Source: Anaerolineales bacterium (GTDB lineage Bacteria; Chloroflexota; Anaerolineae; Anaerolineales; UBA6663). Taken from it: 12,111 nucleotides of DNA. This document shows positions 1 through 7,555 of the stretch, piece after piece (the stretch's first letter is position 1; every line of letters starts with the position of its first letter). The position numbers and the translations under genes are program-made. The stretch lies in contig JAEURL010000572.1 of NCBI GenBank assembly GCA_016789165.1, forward strand, positions 1 to 12,111, written 5' to 3'. The notes below the pieces were generated by a model, which was not told the origin of the DNA, ran no database searches, and was given only the letters and a program-made list of their open reading frames with translations.

Positions 1-191
1 GCCTCGACCTCGGAGAGGATGTCGTGCGTCTCCACCACGCGGCCGATCAGGAGCAGGTCCGGGTTGAGGGCCAGCAATTCCTCCGCCGGCCCAAAGACCG
101 CGGCCAGTTTCACCACCGGCGCGCCGGCCGCCACCAGGCGGCGCAGATCGACGGGCGCGGTGAGCGCGTGCGGACCAAGTTTGCTGGGCAT
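1..191 (-). CDS. Hypothetical protein, N-terminal 63 residues only (runs off left edge)
   Basis: The reading frame opens at an ATG at 191-189 and stays open to the left edge, so only the first 63 codons are present. The protein starts MPSKLGPHALTAPVDLRRLV and continues with hydrophobic beta-strand-like stretches (VVKLAAVFG, DLLLIGRVVE). It has no signal peptide or membrane helix. The alternating strand/helix look would suit a TIM-barrel enzyme such as a glycoside-hydrolase-like protein, but that is a guess and no catalytic motif is visible. The start is well supported by a GGGGAGG Shine-Dalgarno (196-202) four bases before the ATG and by a TATAAT hexamer further upstream (219-224). It lies 80 bp downstream of the sugar dehydrogenase gene on the same strand but has its own promoter-like element. 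Confidence 0.75.
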   Translation of the reverse strand, partial: MPSKLGPHALTAPVDLRRLVAAGAPVVKLAAVFGPAEELLALNPDLLLIGRVVETHDILSEVE

Positions 192-195
192 GCCG

Positions 196-202
196 CCTCC
201 CC
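196..202 (-). promoter_or_regulatory. Shine-Dalgarno of the left-edge gene
   Basis: On the minus strand this reads GGGGAGG, followed by CGGC and then the ATG at 191. It fixes the start of the partial gene. Confidence 0.6.
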
Positions 203-218
203 GAAAAGGAATGCCGGC

Positions 219-224
219 ATTATA
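219..224 (-). promoter_or_regulatory. -10 promoter element (TATAAT) for the left-edge gene
   Basis: A perfect TATAAT on the minus strand lies 27 bases before the ATG, giving a predicted leader of about 20 nt that contains the GGGGAGG ribosome binding site. No convincing TTGACA-like -35 is visible 16-18 bp upstream, where the sequence is almost pure G and C. A perfect TATAAT is rare by chance in DNA this GC-rich, which supports the call. Confidence 0.5.
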
Positions 225-235
225 CGGCGAAGCCG

Positions 236-253
236 CCGGCCCCGCGCGGCCGG
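236..253 (-). terminator. GC hairpin after the sugar dehydrogenase gene (possible terminator)
   Basis: A perfect 6-bp inverted repeat, CCGGCC / GGCCGG, with a 6-nt loop lies 18 bp after the stop codon of the dehydrogenase on the minus strand. No T-tract follows, so classical intrinsic termination is doubtful. It could instead stabilise the transcript end. Confidence 0.3.
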
Positions 254-271
254 ACTCAAACGAGTGTCGCG

Positions 272-2386
272 CTACCGCAGCACGAGCGGCAAGTAGACGG
301 CCAGCGGGGCCGGTGGTGTGGCCGAGGCTGGCGGCAGGGTGGCCGTCGCCGACGGCGTCGCGCTGGGGGTGGCCGTGGCTGTGGCCGGGGCTGCCTGGTA
401 ATAGGCGATAATCGCCGCGCCGGCGGGCGGCACGGTGAGCACGTGCGTCCGCGCCCCGCCGTCCGACCAGGCCTGGAAGTTGTAAGTCACCCCGGCCAGC
501 ACCTGGCTGGCCGGCGCGTCCAGGGTGTGCTGGAAGTTGATCAGCGTGGTGCGGGTGAAGGGCGCGGTGACGCCGGTGGCCTGGTCGAAGTTGAGGCCCA
601 GGCCGGGCGGATCGGAGGCCAGGGTGACGGTCACGATCTCGGGCACGATCAGGACGCTGGCCCGCGCCGGCAGGCCGTCGGCGTCGGTCACGGTCAGGAT
701 GATCTCGAAGGCGGTCTGGCCGCTGAAATCGTGGCCGTTGATGGGGATGGAGAAGGTACTGGTGATGACGTTGGTCACCGGGCCGGCGGCCGGGTGCAGG
801 TGGTCGTCGTGGTGGAAGACGATCGACCAGCTGAAGTTGGCGGCGCTCAGGCTGCCGTCGGTGTCGGTGGCCGCGCCGGTGTAGGTGATCACGTCGCCGG
901 CCCGGAACAGGCTGCCGTCCACCGGCGCCGTGATGGCGGCCTGGGGCGGGCTGCCCACGCTGATGACCAGCGGGTCGGAGTAGACGGTGCTGGTGCCGTC
1001 CGAGACCGCCAGGCGGGCGGTATAGCGGCCCGGCTGGGCGTACAGGTGCACGGCGTCCGGGCCGGCCGCCGAGGCGGCGTCGCCAAAGCTCCACTGGTAG
1101 GTCAGGGCGTCGCTCTCCGGGTCGCTGGCGGCGGCCGTGAAGGTGACGGTCAGCGTCGGGCCGGGGCCGCTGAGCGGCGCGCCGGCCGCCGTGCCGATGA
1201 CGGGCGGCTGGTTGGCGGAGAGGTAGCGGATGCGGCGGACGGTGCCGGCCTGGGCCGCATCCAGCGGGCCGATGTCCACGTAGTACAGGGCGCCGTCCGG
1301 CCCCGGCTTGAGGTCCACGATGTCGCCGGAGGGGCCGTCCAAGGCCCCGTTGGCGGGCTCAAATGCCAGGCTGTTGGCCACGCCGCCGCCGGCGTCAAAG
1401 GTCAGCCGGCGGATCCAGTTCTGGGCGTAATCGCCGTAGAAGTAGCTGCCCTGATACTCGGCCGGGAACTGCGTGCCGCGATAGACGAAGCCGCCGGTGA
1501 TGGAGGCATCGCGGCTGTTGTGATTGTAGCTGTAGGCGGGGCTCGTCATCCCCGGTGTGGCGCACGGGCCCTCGCAGATCGGCCAGCCGTAATTGGCGCC
1601 GGCCGTGCCCCGGTCCAGCTCCTCCACCGAGTCCGTGTTGTTGCCGCCCACGTCGCCGATCCACAGCGTCCCGGTCGGCGGGTCAAAAGAGAAGCGGAAT
1701 GGGTTGCGCAGGCCCATGGCCCAGATGGCGTCGAGCTGCGGGCCGGCCCCGTCGTAGAACGGGTTGTCGGCCGGCGCGCTGCCGTCGGCGTTCAGGCGCA
1801 GGATCTTGCCCCGGTAGCTGTCGAGGCGTTGGGAGACGTGGCCGGCGCCGTAGTTGGTGTCAAAGTTGTCGCCGACGGCGACGTAGAGCTTGCCGTCCGG
1901 GCCGAAGGCCAGATTGCCGCCGTGGTGCCACAGGCCCGCCTCCGCGCTGTCCTGCCAGATGATCACCTCGCTGCCCGGCACAGTGGTGTTGCCGCTGGCC
2001 GTGAAGCGCGCCACCCGGTCGCGCAGCGGGGTGTTGGCGGTGTAGAACACGTAGTAGTTGCCGGTCTGGCTGAAGTCCGGGGCCAGCGCCAGGCCCACCA
2101 GCCCGCGCTCGCCCTGATCGGTGTTGACGTTGGAGAGCTGCAGGAAAGGCGTGGCGGCCGGCTGCGTCTCGCCCGGCAGCACCAGGCGGATGGTGCCGTA
2201 GCGTTCCAGGACGAGCAGACGCCCGTCCGGGGTGAAGGTCAGGCCAGTCGGCTCGTTGAGGCCCAGAATCAGGGTCTCGGTCTGGAAGTTGGGGGGCGCC
2301 GCCGCCGAGCCGCGGGCCAGCGCCAGCGCCAGGCCCAGGCCCAGTAGCCCGCCCAGGCACAGGGTCCAGAATGCTCTATGTCGCAT
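272..2386 (-). CDS. Secreted PQQ-dependent sugar dehydrogenase (GSDH) with PKD/Ig-like domains and YLPLVLR tail
   Basis: The 704-residue protein is predicted to be exported. It has a signal peptide (residues 1-30, ending GSAAA) and a glucose/sorbosone dehydrogenase beta-propeller at about 35-390. Recognisable propeller motifs are NEPTGLTFTPDGRLLVLE (44-61), GERGLVGLALAPDF (92-105), WHHGGNLAFGPDGKLYVAVGD (153-173, with the His of the soluble glucose dehydrogenase family that acts as general base), WAMGLRNPFRFSFDP (222-236) and ANYGWP. A PKD domain follows at 393-478 and a further Ig/PKD-like region at 480-580. Then come a repeat-like module ending in a tyrosine-rich strand, a Thr/Ser/Pro linker (668-690) and the C-terminus VYLPLVLR. 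Family members oxidise sugars or related polyols with PQQ; the actual substrate is unknown. The start at 2386 was chosen over the longer in-frame start at 2548 because it begins exactly at a signal peptide. An AGGGAAG lies upstream. Confidence 0.9.
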   Translation of the reverse strand: MRHRAFWTLCLGGLLGLGLALALARGSAAAPPNFQTETLILGLNEPTGLTFTPDGRLLVLERYGTIRLVLPGETQPAATPFLQLSNVNTDQGERGLVGLALAPDFSQTGNYYVFYTANTPLRDRVARFTASGNTTVPGSEVIIWQDSAEAGLWHHGGNLAFGPDGKLYVAVGDNFDTNYGAGHVSQRLDSYRGKILRLNADGSAPADNPFYDGAGPQLDAIWAMGLRNPFRFSFDPPTGTLWIGDVGGNNTDSVEELDRGTAGANYGWPICEGPCATPGMTSPAYSYNHNSRDASITGGFVYRGTQFPAEYQGSYFYGDYAQNWIRRLTFDAGGGVANSLAFEPANGALDGPSGDIVDLKPGPDGALYYVDIGPLDAAQAGTVRRIRYLSANQPPVIGTAAGAPLSGPGPTLTVTFTAAASDPESDALTYQWSFGDAASAAGPDAVHLYAQPGRYTARLAVSDGTSTVYSDPLVISVGSPPQAAITAPVDGSLFRAGDVITYTGAATDTDGSLSAANFSWSIVFHHDDHLHPAAGPVTNVITSTFSIPINGHDFSGQTAFEIILTVTDADGLPARASVLIVPEIVTVTLASDPPGLGLNFDQATGVTAPFTRTTLINFQHTLDAPASQVLAGVTYNFQAWSDGGARTHVLTVPPAGAAIIAYYQAAPATATATPSATPSATATLPPASATPPAPLAVYLPLVLR

Positions 2387-2435
2387 GGGGGGCTTCCCTG
2401 AATCATGTTGTTGTCGGTCCGCGCAGCCAGGCCCC

Positions 2436-2441
2436 ACTTTA
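2436..2441 (-). promoter_or_regulatory. Possible -10 element (TAAAGT) for the sugar dehydrogenase gene
   Basis: On the minus strand TAAAGT lies about 50 bp before the ATG at 2386. It is embedded in GTAAAGTGG, the same nonamer that surrounds the -10 proposed for the zinc-ribbon gene at 7579. There is no recognisable -35, so this is tentative. Confidence 0.25.
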
Positions 2442-2511
2442 CCGGGGAGGCCCGCGCGCTGGATACAGGACCACAGTACTAGCCGCCCGCGCCCGCGGCC
2501 CGATTTCTGGC

Positions 2512-2517
2512 TATACT
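2512..2517 (+). promoter_or_regulatory. -10-like TATACT eight bases before the first glycosyltransferase start (leaderless-type promoter)
   Basis: TATACT ends 8 bases before the ATG at 2526. Transcription starting 6-9 bases after the hexamer would begin at or next to the start codon. No Shine-Dalgarno and no -35 box are visible in the GC-rich flank. Confidence 0.45.
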
Positions 2518-2525
2518 TCGCCTGC

Positions 2526-3650
2526 ATGCGGGTCCTGATGCTGTCCAAAGCCTGCGTGGTCGGCGCCTACCAGCGCAAGCTGGAGGCCCTGGCCGCCTTG
2601 GGCGTCGATCTCACTGTGGCGGTGCCGCCGGCCTGGCGCGACGAGCGCGGCCTGCTCCCGCTGGAGCGCGCCCACACCCAGGGGTATCGCCTGGTCGTCA
2701 CCCCGATCCTGTTCAACGGCAACTTCCACCTGCACGTCTACCCGCGCTTCGGGGCGCTGATCCGGGAGGTCCAGCCGGAGCTGGTCCACATCGATGAGGA
2801 GCCCTACAACCTGGCCACCTGGCACGCCCTGCGGCTGGCCGCCCGGCACGGCGCGCGGACCCTGTTCTTCTCCTGGCAGAACTTGCTGCGCCGCTACCCC
2901 CCGCCTTTTCGTTGGCTGGAGGCCGACGTGCTGGCGCGCGCCGACGCCGGCATCGCCGGCAACCAGGCGGCGGTGGAGGTCTGGCGGGCCAAGGGGTATC
3001 GCGGGCCGCTGACCGTCATCCCACAGTTCGGGGTGGATCCCGTGATCTTTCACCCGGCCGCCTCCCCGCGGCCAACCGGCGCCAGCGCGGAGACGGACAT
3101 CACCGTCGGCTACGCCGGCCGGCTGGTGCCGGAAAAGGGCGTGGACCTCCTGCTGTTGGCGGCCGCCCAGGCGCCTGGCGTGCGGCTGCGGATCGTGGGC
3201 TCCGGGCCGGAGCGCCGCCTGCTGGCTTACTTGATCGAGAAGCTCGGCCTGCAGGCGCGGGCCACGCTGGAACCGATGCTGCCATCCACTCAGATGCCGG
3301 CCTTCCTGCCGCAGTTGGACGCGCTGGTGCTGCCCTCGCGCACGCGCCCCAACTGGAAGGAGCAGTTCGGCCGGGTGCTGGTGGAGGCCATGGCCTGCGG
3401 CGTGCCCGTGATCGGCTCGGACAGCGGCGAACTGCCCAACGTCATCGGCGACGCCGGCCTGATCTTCCCCGAGGATGACGTGGAAGCGCTGGCCGCGCAC
3501 CTGCGCTCCCTGGGCGCCGACGCAGCCCTGCGCGCCCGCCTGGCCGCCCGCGGCCGCGAGCGCGCCCTGCGTCAGTTCACCCAGCAGAGCGTGGCCGAAC
3601 AAACGGCGGCCGTCTACCGGGCCGTGCTGGCCGGCCGGCCTCCGCTATAA
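2526..3650 (+). CDS. GT-B glycosyltransferase, family GT4-like (group 1)
   Basis: The 374-residue length is typical of the family. The N-terminal acceptor domain starts MRVLMLSKACVVGAYQRKLE, the usual first beta strand of the Rossmann fold, and contains HIDEEPYN at 88-95. The C-terminal donor domain begins at GYAGRLVPEKG (195-205). It carries the EX7E motif, E279 to E287, within EQFGRVLVEAMACGVPVIGS, which binds the nucleotide sugar in retaining GT4 enzymes. No signal peptide or membrane helix is seen, so it is probably cytoplasmic and works at the membrane face on a lipid-linked sugar. The ATG at 2526 was chosen because the protein begins directly with the first strand and because a TATACT sits just upstream; the open frame upstream (from 2232) is antisense to the dehydrogenase gene. 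The donor and acceptor sugars cannot be told from sequence. Confidence 0.9.
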   Translation: MRVLMLSKACVVGAYQRKLEALAALGVDLTVAVPPAWRDERGLLPLERAHTQGYRLVVTPILFNGNFHLHVYPRFGALIREVQPELVHIDEEPYNLATWHALRLAARHGARTLFFSWQNLLRRYPPPFRWLEADVLARADAGIAGNQAAVEVWRAKGYRGPLTVIPQFGVDPVIFHPAASPRPTGASAETDITVGYAGRLVPEKGVDLLLLAAAQAPGVRLRIVGSGPERRLLAYLIEKLGLQARATLEPMLPSTQMPAFLPQLDALVLPSRTRPNWKEQFGRVLVEAMACGVPVIGSDSGELPNVIGDAGLIFPEDDVEALAAHLRSLGADAALRARLAARGRERALRQFTQQSVAEQTAAVYRAVLAGRPPL

Positions 3651-3651
3651 T
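3646..3651 (+). promoter_or_regulatory. -10 element TATAAT six bases before the second glycosyltransferase start (leaderless-type promoter)
   Basis: A perfect TATAAT overlaps the TAA stop codon of the preceding gene (3648-3650) and ends 6 bases before the ATG at 3658. Initiation at the usual distance would start the transcript at the A of the ATG. No ribosome binding site and no -35 box are present. This may give the downstream genes a second, internal promoter. Confidence 0.5.
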
Positions 3652-3657
3652 CACCGT

Positions 3658-4779
3658 ATGCCGCACGTCGCGCTGAACGCGCACCTGCTCTTCGGGCGCG
3701 CGTCCTATCGCAGCGCCGGGATTCATCAATACATCGCCAACCTGCTGCCCCATCTGCCGGCGGCGGCGCCCGAGTTTGACTTCACGGTCTTTGTCGGCGC
3801 CGGCGAGCCGAACCTCCCGCGCGGCCAGGTCCAGCGCAGCCGGCTGCCCACCCAGCGGCCGGCCTGGCGCATCCTGTGGGAGCAGGCCGTGCAGCCGTTG
3901 GCGCTCTGGCGCGCGCGGCCGGACCTGATCCACGGCCTGGCCTTCGCCCTGCCGCTGGCCTATGCCGGGCCGGCCGTGGTGACCGTCTACGATCTCTCCT
4001 TTCTGGTGATGCCCGAGAAATTCCCGCCCGCCCAGCGCCTGTACCTGCGCACCATCACCGGCCTGTCCTGCCGGCGGGCGCGGCGCGTCATCGCCATCTC
4101 CGAGAGCACGCGCGCCGACGTGGCGCGCCGGCTGGGCGTGGACCCGGCCCGCATCGACGTGGCCTGCCCCGGCCTCCAGCCGCATTTCCGGCCGCTGCCG
4201 GCCGTCGAGGTGGAGGCCTTCCGGGCGCGGGCCGGCCTGCCGGCGCGCTTCATCCTGTATCTGGGCACGCTCGAGCCGCGCAAGAACCTGGTGACCCTGC
4301 TGCAGGCCTTCGCCCGCCTGCGGTCCGGCGCGCCGGACCTGCATCTGGTGATCGCGGGCGCGCGCGGCTGGCTGTACGCCGAACTGTTCCGCCAGGTGCA
4401 GGCGCTGGACCTGGCGGCCGTGGTCCATTTTCCGGGCTTCGTGCCGGCCGAGGACCTGCCGCTGTGGTACAACGCGGCGGCCGTCTTCGCCTACCCGTCC
4501 TCGTTCGAGGGCTTTGGGATGCCGGTGCTGGAGGCCCTGGCTTGCGGCCGGCCGGTGGTCACCTCCAACGTCTCGTCCCTGCCGGAGGCCGCCGGCGAGG
4601 CGGCCCTCCTGGCGCCGCCCTCCAACGCGGCCGCCCTGGCGGACGCTATGCGTCAGGCCCTGGCCGAAGGCCCCGACCGGGGGGCGCGCGGCCCCGGCCA
4701 CGCCGCGCGCTTCACGTGGGCAGCCACGGCCGCGCAGACCGCGGCGGCCTATCGCCAGGCCCTGGCCGCCGGCCGCTGA
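3658..4779 (+). CDS. GT-B glycosyltransferase, family GT4-like (mannosyltransferase/WbaZ-like style)
   Basis: This 373-residue protein starts MPHVALNAHLLFGRASYRSA followed by GIHQYIANLL, the glycine-rich N-terminal loop typical of GT4 enzymes that elongate O-antigen or exopolysaccharide. Further motifs are VYDLSFLVMPEKFP (110-123), AISESTRADV (146-155), FILYLGTLEPRKN (198-210) and the donor-site EX7E, E284 to E292, in SFEGFGMPVLEALACGRPV. It has no transmembrane segment and should be cytosolic. It begins 7 bp after the stop of the first glycosyltransferase and is followed 14 bp later by the sugar-phosphate transferase, so the three genes form a polysaccharide module. Its initiation is unusual: no Shine-Dalgarno, with TATAAT immediately upstream. 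The transferred sugar cannot be determined here. Confidence 0.92.
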   Translation: MPHVALNAHLLFGRASYRSAGIHQYIANLLPHLPAAAPEFDFTVFVGAGEPNLPRGQVQRSRLPTQRPAWRILWEQAVQPLALWRARPDLIHGLAFALPLAYAGPAVVTVYDLSFLVMPEKFPPAQRLYLRTITGLSCRRARRVIAISESTRADVARRLGVDPARIDVACPGLQPHFRPLPAVEVEAFRARAGLPARFILYLGTLEPRKNLVTLLQAFARLRSGAPDLHLVIAGARGWLYAELFRQVQALDLAAVVHFPGFVPAEDLPLWYNAAAVFAYPSSFEGFGMPVLEALACGRPVVTSNVSSLPEAAGEAALLAPPSNAAALADAMRQALAEGPDRGARGPGHAARFTWAATAAQTAAAYRQALAAGR

Positions 4780-4793
4780 CCGTCGCCCCAGCT

Positions 4794-6206
4794 ATGAAAC
4801 GCTTGCGCGCCCTGGCGCTGACCCTCCTGCTCGACGCCGCCCTGATCAACCTGGCCTTCGGCCTGGCCTACATCATGCGCTACACCCTGGAGCTGTTCGT
4901 CCCGGTGCTGGACGAGTTCCGCGCCCCCTATCAGGCCTACGTGCCGTTCCAATTGGGCTATACGGTCATGCTGCTGATCTTCCTGGCTGTGGACGGCGCC
5001 TACACCCCGCGGCGCGGCGGCAGCTGGTTCAGCGACCTGTACCGGGTCTTCAACGCCACCACCACGGTCGGCGTGATCGCCTTCGCCGTGGTCTTCTTCC
5101 TGCGCCCGCTGGTCTATTCGCGCGGCCTGATCCTGTGGGCCATCGTGCTCACCATCGGCCTGCTGGGCCTGGCGCGGCTGGGGCAGCGGCTGACCCGGGC
5201 GGCCCTGCGCCGGCGCGGGGTGGGCGTGGCGCGCGTGCTGATCGTGGGCGCCGGCGAGATGGGCCGCACCGTGATGCGCACCATCGTGGCCCAGCCGGAG
5301 CTGGGCTACCAGATCGTGGGCTTCGTGGACGACGACCTGGCCAAGACCGAGCTGGGCCGCTTCAAATCCCTGGGCCGGCTGGAGCAGTTGGAGGTCGTCC
5401 TCAAGGCCGAGCGCGTGGACGAAACCCTGATCACCCTGCCCTGGATGTACCAGCGCCAGATCACGGCCGTGGTGCGGGCCTGCGAAAAGCTGGGCGTGCG
5501 GGCGCGCGTGGTGCCGGACCTGTTCCGGCTGTCGCTCAGCCAGCTGGACGTGGACGAGATCGGGGGCATCCCGTTGGTGGGCATCAAGGAGGCCTCGCTG
5601 CCGGGCCTGGGCCGGGCGCTCAAACGCGGGCTGGACGTGGTGGTGGCGGCCCTGGTGCTGCTGGTGATGGGCCTGCCCATGCTGCTGATCGCGGCCCTGA
5701 TCAAGCTGGAGACGCCGGGGCCGGCCCTGTTCCGCCAGACGCGCGTGGGCGAGCGCGGCCGGCACTTCACCATCGTCAAGTTCCGGTCTATGCGCGTGGG
5801 CGCCGAGGGCGAGCAGGACCGGCTGCGCAACCACAACGAAGCCAGCGGCCCGTTGTTTAAGATCAAGGACGACCCGCGCCAGACCGGCGTGGGCCGCTTC
5901 ATCCGCCGCACCAGCCTGGACGAGCTGCCGCAGTTCATCAACGTCCTGCGCGGCGAGATGAGCCTGGTGGGGCCGCGGCCCGGCCTGCCCCAGGAAGTGG
6001 CCCAGTATCAGCCCTGGCACCGCCAGCGCCTGGAGGCCCCGCAGGGCATCACGGGGCTGTGGCAGGTGAGCGGCCGCAGCGACCTGACCTTCGACGAGAT
6101 GTGCCTGCTGGACATCTACTACATTGAGAACTGGTCGCTGGGCCTGGACCTGCAGATTGCGCTGCGCACCATCCCGCTGCTGCTGTTTGGGCGCGGCGCG
6201 TATTAG
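4794..6206 (+). CDS. Undecaprenyl-phosphate glycosyl-1-phosphate transferase (WbaP/WcaJ-type, exopolysaccharide initiation)
   Basis: This 470-residue integral membrane enzyme would transfer a sugar 1-phosphate from a nucleotide sugar to a polyprenyl-phosphate carrier, the first step of repeat-unit assembly. The N-terminus has about four membrane helices (within 5-30, 52-68, 88-106, 110-130). It is followed by a Rossmann-like CoA_binding_3 domain (about 145-245, with LIVGAGEMGRTVMR at 149-162). The C-terminal bacterial sugar transferase domain (about 272-470) starts with the membrane-inserted helix at 280-302. Family motifs are PGPALFRQTRVGERGRHF (308-325), KFRSM, LDELPQFINVLRGEMSLVGP (375-394, with the Asp376-Glu377 pair matching the catalytic dyad of PglC-type enzymes), and GITGLWQVSGRSDL (418-431). 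The length is normal for the long form. No Shine-Dalgarno precedes the ATG, so initiation probably depends on coupling with the upstream gene. Confidence 0.95.
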   Translation: MKRLRALALTLLLDAALINLAFGLAYIMRYTLELFVPVLDEFRAPYQAYVPFQLGYTVMLLIFLAVDGAYTPRRGGSWFSDLYRVFNATTTVGVIAFAVVFFLRPLVYSRGLILWAIVLTIGLLGLARLGQRLTRAALRRRGVGVARVLIVGAGEMGRTVMRTIVAQPELGYQIVGFVDDDLAKTELGRFKSLGRLEQLEVVLKAERVDETLITLPWMYQRQITAVVRACEKLGVRARVVPDLFRLSLSQLDVDEIGGIPLVGIKEASLPGLGRALKRGLDVVVAALVLLVMGLPMLLIAALIKLETPGPALFRQTRVGERGRHFTIVKFRSMRVGAEGEQDRLRNHNEASGPLFKIKDDPRQTGVGRFIRRTSLDELPQFINVLRGEMSLVGPRPGLPQEVAQYQPWHRQRLEAPQGITGLWQVSGRSDLTFDEMCLLDIYYIENWSLGLDLQIALRTIPLLLFGRGAY

Positions 6207-6209
6207 GAG
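6205..6209 (+). promoter_or_regulatory. Shine-Dalgarno of purA overlapping the upstream stop codon
   Basis: AGGAG begins inside the TAG stop of the sugar-phosphate transferase gene and lies 5 bases before the purA ATG. This links translation of the two genes and supports a common transcript. Confidence 0.65.
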
Positions 6210-6214
6210 CCGAT

Positions 6215-7504
6215 ATGCCTCTCGATATCCTGGTGGGCGCGCAGTGGGGCGATGAAGGCAAAGGCCGCCTGACCGATCTGCTGGCCGAGCAGGCCCAGAT
6301 CGTGGCGCGCTATTCCGGCGGCGACAACGCCGGCCACACGGTCACGGTCGGCGGGCGGGTCTTCAAGCTCCACCTGCTGCCGTCCGGCATCCTCCACCCG
6401 CGGACGGTGGGCGTGCTGGGCAACGGCATGGTGGTCAACCCGGCCCGGCTGCTGGAGGAGCTGGCCATGCTGAGCCAGGCCGGCGTGGAGGTCTCCCCGG
6501 CGCGGGTCAAGCTCTCGGCCGCCGCCCACCTGATCACGCCCGCGCACATCGCCCTGGACCGGGCGGAGGAGGCGGCCCGCGGCGAGGGCCGGATCGGCAC
6601 CACCGGGCGCGGCATCGGCCCGGCCTACACCGCCAAGATCGCGCGCCAGGGCCTGCGCGCCGAACTGCTGCTCGACCCGGAGGCGCTGGCCGAGCGTGTG
6701 GCCGAGCAGATCCGGCAGGCCAACCGCACGCTGGAGCGCGTCTACGGCCAGCCGGCCCTGGACCCGGTCGCCATCGCGGCCGAGTATGTGGACCACGCCC
6801 GCCGGCTGGCGCCCTACGTCATCGACACCAGCCTCTACCTGCACCGCCAGCTGCGGGCCGGCGCGCGCGTCATCGCCGAGGGCGCCCAGGGCGCGCTGCT
6901 GGACGTGGACCACGGCACCTATCCCTACGTCACCAGTTCCTCGCCGGCCGCCGGCGGCGTCTTCAACGGCCTGGGCGTCGGGCCCAAGTTCGTAGACCGG
7001 ATCATCGGCGTGACCAAGGCCTTCCAGACGCGCGTGGGCGAAGGGCCCTTCCCCACCGAGGCCTTCGGGCCGGAGGCCGAGCGCCTGCGCGGCACCGGCG
7101 CCAACCCGTGGGACGAGTTCGGCACCACCACCGGCCGGCCGCGGCGCTGCGGCTGGCTGGACCTGGTGTTGCTGCGCTACGCCATCCGCGTCAACGGCCT
7201 GACCGAGCTGGCCATCACCAAGCTGGACGTGCTCTCCGGCCTGCCGGCCCTCAAGCTCTGCGCGGCTTACCGTGCTGGCGCCGACCGCCACGAGGAACTG
7301 CCGCTCGGCCCGGCCGACCTGGCGCCCTTCACGGCCGAGTGGGAGACCCTGCCTGGCTGGGACGCGGACCTGAGCGGCGCGCGGACGCCGGCCGACCTCC
7401 CGCCGGCGGCGCGCGCCTATCTGCAGCGCATCGAGGCCCTCGCCGGCGTGCCGGTGACCATGGTCAGCGTCGGGCCGGAACGCAGCCAGATCGTCTTCTT
7501 GTAA
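6215..7504 (+). CDS. purA: Adenylosuccinate synthase
   Basis: PurA joins IMP and aspartate using GTP to form adenylosuccinate, the first committed step from IMP to AMP, in the cytosol. The 429-residue length is normal and the protein looks complete. The signature loop GAQWGDEGKGR (8-18) contains the catalytic Asp13. GGDNAGHTV (35-43) contains His41. TTGRGIGPAY (129-138), EGAQGALLDVDHGTYPYVTS (222-241), RVGEGPFPTE (273-282), TTTGRPRRCGW (304-314) and KLDVLSG (336-342) follow in the family order. A small deviation is Ala140 in GPAYTAK, where an acidic residue is usual. The ATG is set by AGGAG five bases upstream. It sits 8 bp after a polysaccharide gene rather than with other purine genes, so it is probably read through from that operon. 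Confidence 0.98.
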   Translation: MPLDILVGAQWGDEGKGRLTDLLAEQAQIVARYSGGDNAGHTVTVGGRVFKLHLLPSGILHPRTVGVLGNGMVVNPARLLEELAMLSQAGVEVSPARVKLSAAAHLITPAHIALDRAEEAARGEGRIGTTGRGIGPAYTAKIARQGLRAELLLDPEALAERVAEQIRQANRTLERVYGQPALDPVAIAAEYVDHARRLAPYVIDTSLYLHRQLRAGARVIAEGAQGALLDVDHGTYPYVTSSSPAAGGVFNGLGVGPKFVDRIIGVTKAFQTRVGEGPFPTEAFGPEAERLRGTGANPWDEFGTTTGRPRRCGWLDLVLLRYAIRVNGLTELAITKLDVLSGLPALKLCAAYRAGADRHEELPLGPADLAPFTAEWETLPGWDADLSGARTPADLPPAARAYLQRIEALAGVPVTMVSVGPERSQIVFL

Positions 7505-7555
7505 GCCGCCCGCGCCAGAAGTCGCCGTCATGTCTGCCCGCTGACAGAGATCACG

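Noticed and set aside
443..2347. Long open frame of 634 codons on the plus strand
   Set aside because: It is antisense to the sugar dehydrogenase, whose family motifs are unmistakable. Its translation is low-complexity Gly/Val/Ala/Arg without domains, the usual GC-driven shadow.
2232..2525. N-terminal extension of the first glycosyltransferase
   Set aside because: The added residues are antisense to the dehydrogenase signal-peptide region, and the fold begins at MRVLMLSKA.
2387..2548. N-terminal extension of the sugar dehydrogenase to the start at 2548
   Set aside because: It would add 54 residues before a clear signal peptide and overlap the start of the divergent glycosyltransferase gene.
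4749..6020. Minus-strand open frame of 423 codons
   Set aside because: It is antisense to the sugar-phosphate transferase, and its His/Gln-rich translation looks like a reverse-complement artefact.
6203..7531. Minus-strand open frame of 442 codons over purA
   Set aside because: purA is certain from its motifs, and the antisense product has no recognisable feature.
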